Shown here piece by piece: positions 9,701-18,024 of a stretch of 64,000 nt of DNA. The translations under genes and the position numbers were made by a program. The notes beneath the pieces were generated by a model that saw only the letters and a list, made by a program, of their open reading frames with translations, did no database searches and was not told where the DNA came from. Position 1 is the stretch's first letter. Every line of letters starts with the position of its first letter. The DNA is from Rhodobacteraceae bacterium KLH11 (GTDB lineage: Bacteria > Pseudomonadota > Alphaproteobacteria > Rhodobacterales > Rhodobacteraceae), in contig DS999532.1 of NCBI GenBank assembly GCA_000158135.1, forward strand, positions 510,618 to 574,617, in the 5' to 3' direction.

Positions 9701-11746
9701 TCAGACCGGTTCGACATTCCCGAGCAGGATTGAGGTCATGTCGACGGCAAAAGCTCCATCTACGATGGTGACTTCCGCCCCGGTCTCATAAGCTACATTG
9801 TTTCGCGAAATTCCGGACAGATCGGCATCTGCGTCCAGAAAAACCCACTCAGCCTCATATTCGGTAGGCTGGCCAACTGCGACCTGAAGAATTGCCAGCG
9901 CGTCCAGAGCGTTTATCGCTCCGTCCCGGGTTATATCCGCCGCAATGAAGTTTTCAGCATCGGCCGGACCCCAGGTGGGATCAAGCCCGACAGACATGCG
10001 CAGAACCTGCAACGCATCCAGTGCTGTGATCTCATTGCTAGCTGTTGAATATGATTTGATAATGTCCAACCGGCCGGGAAACGTACCATCCGGCACATCC
10101 AGATCAAATTCCCCTTGCCCGTTTGCTTGCGCTGTAAGCGTTGACCCTCCGGTCGGGGTAAACCGAACCTCAGCATTCCCCAGCGCGAGGTTCGCGCTGT
10201 CAGAATCAAGCATGACCCGGCCCTGAACGCCTTCTGACGCGTTGCTGTCTGGCCCACTCCCCAGATCGACGGGAATATAGTCAGGTCCGTCAAATCCCGA
10301 CCCAAACACCGCTTCGCTTGTCAAAGAGCTGCCGCTTGCCGAAACAAGTTCGATCACTTCACCTCGATAGGAAATTTGAGCCCCTTCTGCGGTGGCGGTA
10401 AAATCCAACTGCGCAGGTGTGCGAAGAAAAGGATAATCCGACAAATCCAGATGATCGGTCCCTGCCTGAAAATCAGTGATAGTGGTGGAGGCATTGTTTT
10501 GGCGAATCACAAAGATATCTGCGCCGGTGCCACCGGTTATTGTCGTCGCGCCGGTACCGGTGATCAAAATATCATCCCCTGCCCCGCCGTTCAGGGTTGT
10601 GTCCAGAATGCCACCGCTCAACATGTCATTCTGCGCTGTTCCCGTGACCGTACCAAAGCCTTCGGCAACGATACCAATATCAGCAACTGAAACGCTGAGC
10701 TGCGTTAGGCCTGCATCCTGTTGCGAAGCGGCGAAGACCTGCAACGCCTCACCGATATGTGCAACGCTGAGTGTCTCGACATTTTGCAGCCCGCTGTCGA
10801 GCGTATCTGCAAAACTGTCCAGATGGATCAGCTGCCCATCCGGGGTCATCGTGAACAATGTGATCCCATCATCCCCGCCACCGGCCACAACGAACGCCCG
10901 GCCATCAACCTCAATCACCGAAAGATCCTGCACCGATTCGAACCGGGTGTGCAGCGTGTCCAGTACATGGTTGGTCGGTGTCAATTGACCATCGCTGCCC
11001 AGTTCCAGAACACTCAGTGAATTGCTCTCGGCCCCGGCGACGATCACCCAGGATTTTCCATAAACCTGAATGGTTTCAACGGCAGTCGGAGTGCTGATAC
11101 CAAGCATCTCTATTGCGCTGTTGCCACCCATCTCGCGCAACGCACCTGTGCTTTGATCAACAGCATAGGTCGTGATCGAACTACGTACCGAATCGGCTGC
11201 AACGATAAACTGCCGACTATCTACCGGCAGAACCTGCAGTGCATCCACCTGTCCTGTGACGCTGTTTATAAGGCTCAGGGATCCGTCACCATTGACACGG
11301 TAGGTACCGATCTGGCCGGTGTCCTCATGCGCAAGTACCAGCAGATCGTTGGTTCCAACGGTCATCTGGGCCACTGCGGCCACATCCCCACCACCAATCA
11401 GCGTGCCGGTTTCCTGCAATCCGCCAATGGTGCCATCCGCGTTTAGCTCATACCCGACAAGGCCCGTTGCCGTGTCCACATCCAGCACAAACTGGTCAGA
11501 GCCCGCCAGATGAACCGGCACTCCGCTGCGCCCGACCTGATGTGCAATCGTGACGTCAAAATATTGCTGATCCAATTCCTGCGGGGCCGCGTTATCCACC
11601 AAACGCCACGATACGATCCCGCCGCCCGGCCCGGTCGTGCTGTAGAGATACGTTTCTCCGTTAAACGTTTTTAAAGCCGTATCGCCGATACCTGAATCGA
11701 GCGCTGCGGTCCCCGTTGCAACCATTCTTTCGAACTGAAGCATCAT
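9701..11746 (-). CDS. Secreted beta-propeller / RTX calcium-binding protein with C-terminal dockerin-like repeats
   Basis: About 681 residues with no Sec signal peptide. The first ~370 residues are repeated beta-rich units of lactonase/propeller type (for example LSVLELGSDGQLTP and GITLFTMTPDGQLIH). A short RTX segment follows (LNGGAGDD, then ITGGTGADIFVIRQ). After an SdrB-like beta domain comes a paired motif, ITALDALQVLRMSVGLDP and ADITRDGAINALDALAILQ, which resembles a dockerin doublet with one good calcium loop. RTX repeats plus no signal peptide point to type I export, probably by the adjacent exporter. The start is ATG at 11746 (tandem ATGs) behind GTAGGGGCG; an upstream start would add 29 residues. 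It is divergent from the BapA-like adhesin. Confidence 0.8.
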   Translation of the reverse strand: MMLQFERMVATGTAALDSGIGDTALKTFNGETYLYSTTGPGGGIVSWRLVDNAAPQELDQQYFDVTIAHQVGRSGVPVHLAGSDQFVLDVDTATGLVGYELNADGTIGGLQETGTLIGGGDVAAVAQMTVGTNDLLVLAHEDTGQIGTYRVNGDGSLSLINSVTGQVDALQVLPVDSRQFIVAADSVRSSITTYAVDQSTGALREMGGNSAIEMLGISTPTAVETIQVYGKSWVIVAGAESNSLSVLELGSDGQLTPTNHVLDTLHTRFESVQDLSVIEVDGRAFVVAGGGDDGITLFTMTPDGQLIHLDSFADTLDSGLQNVETLSVAHIGEALQVFAASQQDAGLTQLSVSVADIGIVAEGFGTVTGTAQNDMLSGGILDTTLNGGAGDDILITGTGATTITGGTGADIFVIRQNNASTTITDFQAGTDHLDLSDYPFLRTPAQLDFTATAEGAQISYRGEVIELVSASGSSLTSEAVFGSGFDGPDYIPVDLGSGPDSNASEGVQGRVMLDSDSANLALGNAEVRFTPTGGSTLTAQANGQGEFDLDVPDGTFPGRLDIIKSYSTASNEITALDALQVLRMSVGLDPTWGPADAENFIAADITRDGAINALDALAILQVAVGQPTEYEAEWVFLDADADLSGISRNNVAYETGAEVTIVDGAFAVDMTSILLGNVEPV

Positions 11747-11968
11747 CGCCCCTACCCCATGCCACCCCTGGCATCGAATACAGGATGAAACGGTGCTTGG
11801 CCCGAAACCAGAGCAGGAATGTGGTGAAAACAAGGACTTCGGTTTCAGTTTAACTCAATTTTTTCCGGTCCGACCGCATGGGTCATCAGATCGCAACATC
11901 AATGAACAGGTTCAGACCGGGAACCGCATGTCACGCAATGACCAGCGTCCAGCTTATGTGAGGGCAAA
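11747..11968. promoter_or_regulatory. Divergent promoter region of the two secreted-protein genes
   Basis: A 222-base spacer carries the start signals of both substrate genes. It includes an A/T-rich patch (AACTCAATTTTTT, about 11852-11864) and the rightward Shine-Dalgarno GAGGG just before 11969. The shared spacer would allow coordinated control. No operator could be assigned. Confidence 0.4.
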
Positions 11969-14900
11969 ATGACCAAAAATACCGTTTCGACCGAGAATTC
12001 GACCACGAGCGGCCAGCCCGATGCGCAGCAAAAGCGCCATATCCGCCAGTGGATCGACAAGAAACTGCAACGATGGGCCGGTCGGGGGCTTGCCGGTGGG
12101 CTTGGCTCGACGCTCATGGCGCTACCCGCGCTCGCTCAGGCAACGGATGAGCAGATTGAGGCCTTTCAATTCGCCGAATCCATTCCCGGGGTCCGGTCGG
12201 CGAAGGTGCTGTCAAACGGTGATGTACAACTGAAACTGGTCGATGGGCGGGTGATCTTGGTCACGGCCGAGCATACTCAGATTCTGGACAACGGGTCGAT
12301 CATGATCGCCGATGAGGTTGTCGGTGAAATCGTCGAGTTCAGCGTTGCTGCAGAAGCAGCTGGTGCAGCCGCGGCCGGAGGTGGTGTCAGTGCTGGCGGG
12401 ATTGCCTTGGGCGGGCTTGGTCTGGCCGGAGCGGCCGCAGCCGGAGCTGGCGGCGGCGGAGGTAGCAGCGATGATGATGACGACGCACCCGCCTCAACAC
12501 CAACGCCGCCCAGACCACCCAGCCTGAATCTGGCCGAACTACAATCCAGCGCCCTCAACAATACCAGCATTGCGACAACAACACCTGAAGGTACCAGCAT
12601 AATAGAAGTGACAATCGGGTCGGTCACAAAGACCACTACGCCTGCAGTTGACGGTAGCTGGAGCGTCTCGTTGACATCTGCCGAAGCCTCAGGGTTACCT
12701 CAGGGCGTTTCAGCCGTCACCGTCCGGCATCTGGACGGTATGGGGGCCGAACTGTCGGTCGAAACCGCTTCGTTCGACATCGATACCGTGCCCCCGACTT
12801 TGGCGATCACGGCGCTCTCATCCGGCGCGATCATGAATGCTGCAGAACAGGCAGTAGATCTAGAAGTTACGGGCACGACAGACGCCGAAAACGGGCAAAC
12901 CGTCACCGTAGGCCTGGGGGGACAGACCTATATTGGCACGGTTTCCAATGGCATCTGGAGCGTAACTGTTCCGGCTGCAGACCTCGCCGTTTTGCCAGAT
13001 GGCGCAAACATCCCGATCGCGGCTGACATCACAGATCGCGCGGGCAACCCCGCACCCCAGGCCAGCGGCAGCTTCGATACAGATTTTGCTGCGCCCACCC
13101 TGACGCTGGATCCTGTAGGCGGCGGATCGATTGATCTGGCTGATGTAGGCGGCGATCTCGTCCTGACCGGAACAACCACCGCCGAGAACGGTCAGATGGT
13201 CACGGTGTCATTCAACGGCCAGAATTATTCTGGCGTGGCTACCGGCGGCAACTGGTCAGCGGTCATCCCAAACAGCGATCTGTCGGGGTTGGCGACGGGG
13301 ACACCCGCCTCGGTTCTGGTTTCCATAAGTGACAGCGCAGGCAATCCGGCACGGCCAATCGCTGTCTCCGTCCCGGTGGATCTGACCGGCCCCTCGGTAG
13401 CAATTTCGCCCCTTTCGGTCGGCGCGACGCTGAACGCGGCCGAGGCAGGCGCGGATCTGACGATCAGCGGCACGACAGGAAATGTAACCGATGGGCAGCA
13501 GGTAACGGTTACATTGGGCGGGCAAACCTATAGCGACACTGTCTCAGGCGGCAGTTGGAACGTGATCGTTCCAAGCGCGGACCTCATGGCGCTTGCGGAT
13601 GGCGGCGATTTCACGGTGACGGCTGATGTTACGGATATCGATGGGCTCGTGGCGCCGCAGGCCAGCGCCAACTTGTCCAAAGACGTATCCGCACCAACCC
13701 TGAGCATCGACAGTTTCTCAAGCGGCGCAATTCTCGGCGCGGCAGAGCAGGCAAGCGATCTGACCATTTCAGGCAGCACATCTGCCGAAAACAACCAGAT
13801 GGTTACGGTGTCCTTGGGCGGGCAGGACTACACCGGGGCCGCTTCGGGCGGGTCTTGGGTTGTGGTCGTTCCTGCGGCAGACTTGGCAACCCTTTCAGAT
13901 GCCGCAACGATCAACGTCACCGCAGATGTTTCGGATCTGGCTGGCAACCCGGCGGTACAGGCAACGGGCAGTTTCAGCACCGACTTCACCGCCCCGTCCC
14001 TGGCAATTTCATCACTGTCGCACGGCACCGTGGTGAACGTGGCCGAGCACGCAACGGATCTGGTTGTCACAGGCACCTCGGATGCTGCAAATGGTACACA
14101 GGTTTCGGTGCAGGTCGTACATTCAGGTGGCACGGTGCTTGCTGGCGGAACAGCCACGGTGAGCGGCGGCACATGGGCATATACGGTTGCAGCCGCCGAT
14201 TTGAGCGGTTTGCAGGACGGAGCAACCTATGATGTAAACGCATCGATTACAGACATCGCGGGCAACAGCAACACCGCCTCCACAAGTTTCTCAACTGACC
14301 TGAGTGCACCTTCGATTACTCTTGACCCGTTGGCTGTTGGCGCGGTTCTGGATGTCATCGAACGTGGTACCGATCTGAGCGTATCAGGCACAACCACGGC
14401 TGAGAACGGGCAGACCGTTGTGGTCACCCTGAATGCCCAGACATATATGGCGGTAGTTTCGGATAATAGCTGGAGTACAACCATTCCTTCCGCCGATCTG
14501 GTCGGGCTGGCGGATGGTGGCAGTTTTCCGGTCACCGCATCGGTTCAGGACATCGCGGGCAACCCTGCTGTCGATGCCACAACCACCTTCACCACGGATT
14601 TCCGCCCCATCCTGAGTATCGACCCGCTTGGAACCAACGATACCGTTTCGCTTGATAATGCGCAAAGCAGCGGGGTGACCTTAACGGGCGGCTCAGTTGG
14701 TTTGTCTACCGGGCAGGCCGTGGATATCACTCTTAATTCAGCCTCACTTGGAAGCGCGACAGTGGGCGCGGATGGCAGTTGGAGTCTGGCCATACCGGCC
14801 TCGGATTTTGACACGATTGATGCCGGGGATACCCTTGATTTCGCAGCACAGGCTTCCGTATCCGGCGGCACCGATCCGTTGCCCGTGTCAGAGCAGGCTG

Positions 14901-15814
14901 TCGCACATACCCCTGCTGCGTACACCATAGCAGAGGCAGGACGCAGCGGATCGACGGTAACATTTGAAATTTACGCCGATCCGGATCGCGATACCTCAGG
15001 CGGCCTGGCGTTTACAGCTGAGTTGAGCTTTGATCCTTCTGTTGCCACCTATGATAGCGACTCGGAAACAGAAAACGCTGATTTCGACCTGTTTCTGGTC
15101 AACCCGAACAGTAGTTCAGAAATCGGCTTTGCGGGGGCCGCCACAAACTACGGAGATTTGTCGCAACCCATCGTGACCTTCACGATGACGGTTCAAGATC
15201 CGGGGCAGCCGATCGTTCTGACGTTGACAACACCCGATGGAGGGCCGTCTCAACTTCATCTGGGAACCACTGGCCAGGATACCCTGACCGGATCAAGCGT
15301 CGACGACGTGATCCGCGGCGGAGCGGGCGATGACGATATTGATCTGTCTTCAACAGGTCGAGACGTCGTCGCGCTTGAGGCTGATCCTTCCGCAAACGGC
15401 GTTGATACCATCAATGGTTTCACGCTTGGCCCGGCAACCAGCAATGCTGACGCGTTTATGTTTCGTGGGCTGGATGCAAGCTCGCTACGCGGAGACGGCA
15501 CCGGTGTTGAGACATTGTCCTCAGGGGGTGCCATCGGGGCCAATACCGGTTTTGTCGGGCTGCAAACTGCTCTTTCTGATCTCGATGCTGATACGCTCAC
15601 GGCCGCAGCCGAGAGCCTCTCTGGTGCCCAGGCGGGCGATGAGATTTACCTTCTCGCGACAGACGGCACCGACAGCCTTCTGGTCAAGGTGGATTATTCG
15701 AGTTCGAATACTGCATCGGTCGAAACCCTCGCGCAGCTTGATGGGCTTTCTGACCTCAGCGACCTGAACAATGACAACGTCCTGATAACAGATCCGACCG
15801 GGGCCAGCGCCTGA
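11969..15814 (+). CDS. BapA-like Ig-repeat adhesin with cohesin-like and RTX C-terminal regions
   Basis: 1281 residues. The N-terminus (1-60) has a signal-like stretch ending in ALPALAQA. A BapA-prefix-like segment follows (about 70-120), then a long Ala/Gly-rich stretch and an Asp/Pro linker (about 160-190). Next comes one divergent unit and about seven bacterial Ig-like repeats of about 100 residues, each opening like APTLAITALSSGAI and containing TAENGQTVTV and DIAGNP motifs. Residues about 984-1092 (VTFEIYADP, then GLAFTAELSFDPS) look like a cohesin-type beta-sandwich. LTGSSVDDVIRGGAGDDDID is an RTX/hemolysin-type repeat, and the last ~150 residues resemble a type I secretion signal region. 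It is probably a biofilm or surface adhesin exported by the downstream LapB-like system. The Shine-Dalgarno is GAGGG. Confidence 0.85.
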   Translation: MTKNTVSTENSTTSGQPDAQQKRHIRQWIDKKLQRWAGRGLAGGLGSTLMALPALAQATDEQIEAFQFAESIPGVRSAKVLSNGDVQLKLVDGRVILVTAEHTQILDNGSIMIADEVVGEIVEFSVAAEAAGAAAAGGGVSAGGIALGGLGLAGAAAAGAGGGGGSSDDDDDAPASTPTPPRPPSLNLAELQSSALNNTSIATTTPEGTSIIEVTIGSVTKTTTPAVDGSWSVSLTSAEASGLPQGVSAVTVRHLDGMGAELSVETASFDIDTVPPTLAITALSSGAIMNAAEQAVDLEVTGTTDAENGQTVTVGLGGQTYIGTVSNGIWSVTVPAADLAVLPDGANIPIAADITDRAGNPAPQASGSFDTDFAAPTLTLDPVGGGSIDLADVGGDLVLTGTTTAENGQMVTVSFNGQNYSGVATGGNWSAVIPNSDLSGLATGTPASVLVSISDSAGNPARPIAVSVPVDLTGPSVAISPLSVGATLNAAEAGADLTISGTTGNVTDGQQVTVTLGGQTYSDTVSGGSWNVIVPSADLMALADGGDFTVTADVTDIDGLVAPQASANLSKDVSAPTLSIDSFSSGAILGAAEQASDLTISGSTSAENNQMVTVSLGGQDYTGAASGGSWVVVVPAADLATLSDAATINVTADVSDLAGNPAVQATGSFSTDFTAPSLAISSLSHGTVVNVAEHATDLVVTGTSDAANGTQVSVQVVHSGGTVLAGGTATVSGGTWAYTVAAADLSGLQDGATYDVNASITDIAGNSNTASTSFSTDLSAPSITLDPLAVGAVLDVIERGTDLSVSGTTTAENGQTVVVTLNAQTYMAVVSDNSWSTTIPSADLVGLADGGSFPVTASVQDIAGNPAVDATTTFTTDFRPILSIDPLGTNDTVSLDNAQSSGVTLTGGSVGLSTGQAVDITLNSASLGSATVGADGSWSLAIPASDFDTIDAGDTLDFAAQASVSGGTDPLPVSEQAVAHTPAAYTIAEAGRSGSTVTFEIYADPDRDTSGGLAFTAELSFDPSVATYDSDSETENADFDLFLVNPNSSSEIGFAGAATNYGDLSQPIVTFTMTVQDPGQPIVLTLTTPDGGPSQLHLGTTGQDTLTGSSVDDVIRGGAGDDDIDLSSTGRDVVALEADPSANGVDTINGFTLGPATSNADAFMFRGLDASSLRGDGTGVETLSSGGAIGANTGFVGLQTALSDLDADTLTAAAESLSGAQAGDEIYLLATDGTDSLLVKVDYSSSNTASVETLAQLDGLSDLSDLNNDNVLITDPTGASA

Positions 15815-15878
15815 GCGGATCATCGATATTGGTGGTGCCGTATCAGGCGGCCCTACCCTTTCAGAACGAGAGGATTAC

Positions 15879-16691
15879 ATGGCACAGAACGGCCTTTTCC
15901 CAGTTAGCCTCAAACGTCACAGAAACCGGTACTGGCAGCGCTTTACCTCGTACCGGTTTGCGCGCGACTTGAATGCCTGCCCGATCGTCACGTCCGAGGT
16001 TGCACAAATCACAACCTCTTTTCCGATTGTGTTTCAACAGGGCACAGATGGTTACGTTCCGGTGGCAATGCTGTCGGTCGTCGACGGATTGGCATCACCT
16101 GTCGTGGATCAGCGCGGTCGCTGGCTTGCGCCGTATGTACCGTCAATATTGCGCTGCTTCCCATTTGAGATTGGATTTTCCGATAATAGTGACACAGAAA
16201 CGAACCCCGTTCTTTTCGTAAATGAAAACTCGGGGCTCGTAACACGCGACCCACAGGACAATCCGTTTTTCAATGCAGATCAACAGCTGACAGGCGACCT
16301 CTGCGATGTGCGGTTCTTCTTGCAAAGCCGCACAATCGCTGAGGCACAAACCAATCGTCTGTGCAAGTTGATCGCAGAGATGGAACTGTTTGTACCTTTG
16401 CAAAAACAAGATGGGCTCACGTTGCCACAAGGGTTCTGGGGCATTGATACACGGCGACTAAAACGCTTGCCCGACACCTGCGCGCTGAGCCTTCTTGCCA
16501 GCGGTGCGTTGCAGTTGATTCATGCGCATCAAATCTCGCTGGCTCATTGTGCCTGGTTGTATCGCGCGCAATCCGAAAATGTTGATCAAAGTCTGAAACC
16601 AAAGGACAGCTTAAACCGGTTCATTTCTGCGATGGCCGAGGATGCATCATACCTTCAAATCAGCAAGGGGATGGCTCATGCGTTGGGTTAA
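15879..16691 (+). CDS. SapC family protein
   Basis: 270 residues resembling the SapC family (PF07277), whose members were first noted beside S-layer genes. Typical features are FPIVFQ, a central RWLAPYVPSILRCFPF segment and a hydrophilic C-terminal half ending in VPLQKQDG and an L/A-rich tail. The protein has no signal peptide or transmembrane segment and is probably cytosolic. The biochemical role of the family is not established. Here it lies between the adhesin and the TolC/ABC/HlyD genes, and its 3' end overlaps the TolC-like gene by 14 bases, so it belongs to the adhesin secretion operon. It may help substrate handling or control (inference). The Shine-Dalgarno is GAGGA. Confidence 0.8.
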   Translation: MAQNGLFPVSLKRHRNRYWQRFTSYRFARDLNACPIVTSEVAQITTSFPIVFQQGTDGYVPVAMLSVVDGLASPVVDQRGRWLAPYVPSILRCFPFEIGFSDNSDTETNPVLFVNENSGLVTRDPQDNPFFNADQQLTGDLCDVRFFLQSRTIAEAQTNRLCKLIAEMELFVPLQKQDGLTLPQGFWGIDTRRLKRLPDTCALSLLASGALQLIHAHQISLAHCAWLYRAQSENVDQSLKPKDSLNRFISAMAEDASYLQISKGMAHALG

Positions 16692-18024
16692 CTGTCTTTG
16701 TAAGTCAGCAGGCGTTATGGTGGTTCTTGCAACACTATCAGCATGTTCGACCCCACCCGATCTTTCTGGCAGCGAAGCATCGTTTGCCAGCGGCACCATA
16801 GGCGCAAAAGCCGTATCTCCGTCAAGCAGCCTGACAAAAAGCGCCTTTGGCCAGCGCGTGCGTTTGGCGGTTCAGGACAGCCCCACCGTCGCGCGGAGCA
16901 ATTCCGACATGGACATAGCGCAGGCGAACCAGGATGCGGCGCGCGGAGCGTTTCTGCCGCAGGTGTCGCTTGGCGTGAACGCCCGTTCAGACCGTACCTT
17001 TGCCAACACGGGGGATGTAACCCCTTATCTGCGCGTTTCTCAATTGGTCTATGATGGTGGCGCCGCCAGAAATGATCTCACCGCCGCCCGCGCGCGTGTT
17101 CTGGAAAGCCGGGGTGACCAGATTCAGGCTGCGGCGGCCACAGCGTTGGCATCAATTGAAACCTATGTGCTCGTTCTGGATCGGCGACAGCTGCTGGAGA
17201 TCACGCGCAAAAATGTCACCACTCATGAGGAAATCGAACAGCAAATAGCTGAGCGATTATCAGGCGGGCTTGGCTCAAACGCAGATATGCTGACAGCACA
17301 GTCAAGGGTCGCCGATGCTCGAACGCGTTTCGCGGATGCACAGGCACGGGTTGATCGGGCTGAGGCCCGGTTTCGCGAAGTTTTTGGAACACCACCGCCA
17401 GAGAAACTGCAACCACCCATGCCTGCCCCGAATCTGAACCGAAGTGATGCGCAGATCGTACTGGACAGCCCGCAAATCCGCCGCGCGAACGCCTCGGTGC
17501 TGGCTGCGCGTGCAGAATGGGCCGCGGCCCAAGCGCGTCGCAACCCGGATGTCCGGGTTGCTGCTTTTGCAGATCATGACGATTTCGAAGATGCTGACTT
17601 TGGCGTGGATTTGTCGGTAAATTATCAATTGGACAGCACCGGACAGCGCCGTGCTGCAATTGCGGCTGCCGCTGCTCAGATCAAGCAGGCCGAAGCAGAT
17701 CGGGAAATTCTGATCCGCGAAATCGGCCGTGAACTCGGTTTCATTCGGTCTGATCAGAAGGCGGGGGCAGATCGTCTCCGGCAGGCGCGGCTCGCCAAAC
17801 AAGCCAATGCTGACAGTGTTACAGCCGCCCGCGCTCAGTTCACCATCGGCCGCCGTAGCCTGATCGAGATTCTCGATGCACAGAGAGATTATGTAAACGC
17901 ACAGGAGCGGTTAATTCTGGCCGAGCAGAGCTTTTTCCTGACCAACTATGCCGCGCTGAGCCTGACAGGGGATATTCTGGACCTGTTGGGGATCTCCTTA
18001 AACGACTGGGGGGGATCACTATGA
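16678..18024 (+). CDS. TolC-family outer membrane efflux lipoprotein
   Basis: 448 residues. The signal peptide ends in the lipobox LATLSAC, so it should be an outer membrane lipoprotein. The body has two TolC/OEP halves: FLPQVSLGVNARSD and LRVSQLVYDGGAARND in the first, and RRSLIEILDAQRDYVNAQ in the second, the usual LapE/TolC hallmark. It is the outer membrane pore of the type I system encoded directly downstream. ATG at 16678 has AAGGGG seven bases upstream, and it overlaps the SapC gene. Its stop overlaps the next gene's start (ATGA). Confidence 0.9.
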   Translation: MRWVNCLCKSAGVMVVLATLSACSTPPDLSGSEASFASGTIGAKAVSPSSSLTKSAFGQRVRLAVQDSPTVARSNSDMDIAQANQDAARGAFLPQVSLGVNARSDRTFANTGDVTPYLRVSQLVYDGGAARNDLTAARARVLESRGDQIQAAAATALASIETYVLVLDRRQLLEITRKNVTTHEEIEQQIAERLSGGLGSNADMLTAQSRVADARTRFADAQARVDRAEARFREVFGTPPPEKLQPPMPAPNLNRSDAQIVLDSPQIRRANASVLAARAEWAAAQARRNPDVRVAAFADHDDFEDADFGVDLSVNYQLDSTGQRRAAIAAAAAQIKQAEADREILIREIGRELGFIRSDQKAGADRLRQARLAKQANADSVTAARAQFTIGRRSLIEILDAQRDYVNAQERLILAEQSFFLTNYAALSLTGDILDLLGISLNDWGGSL

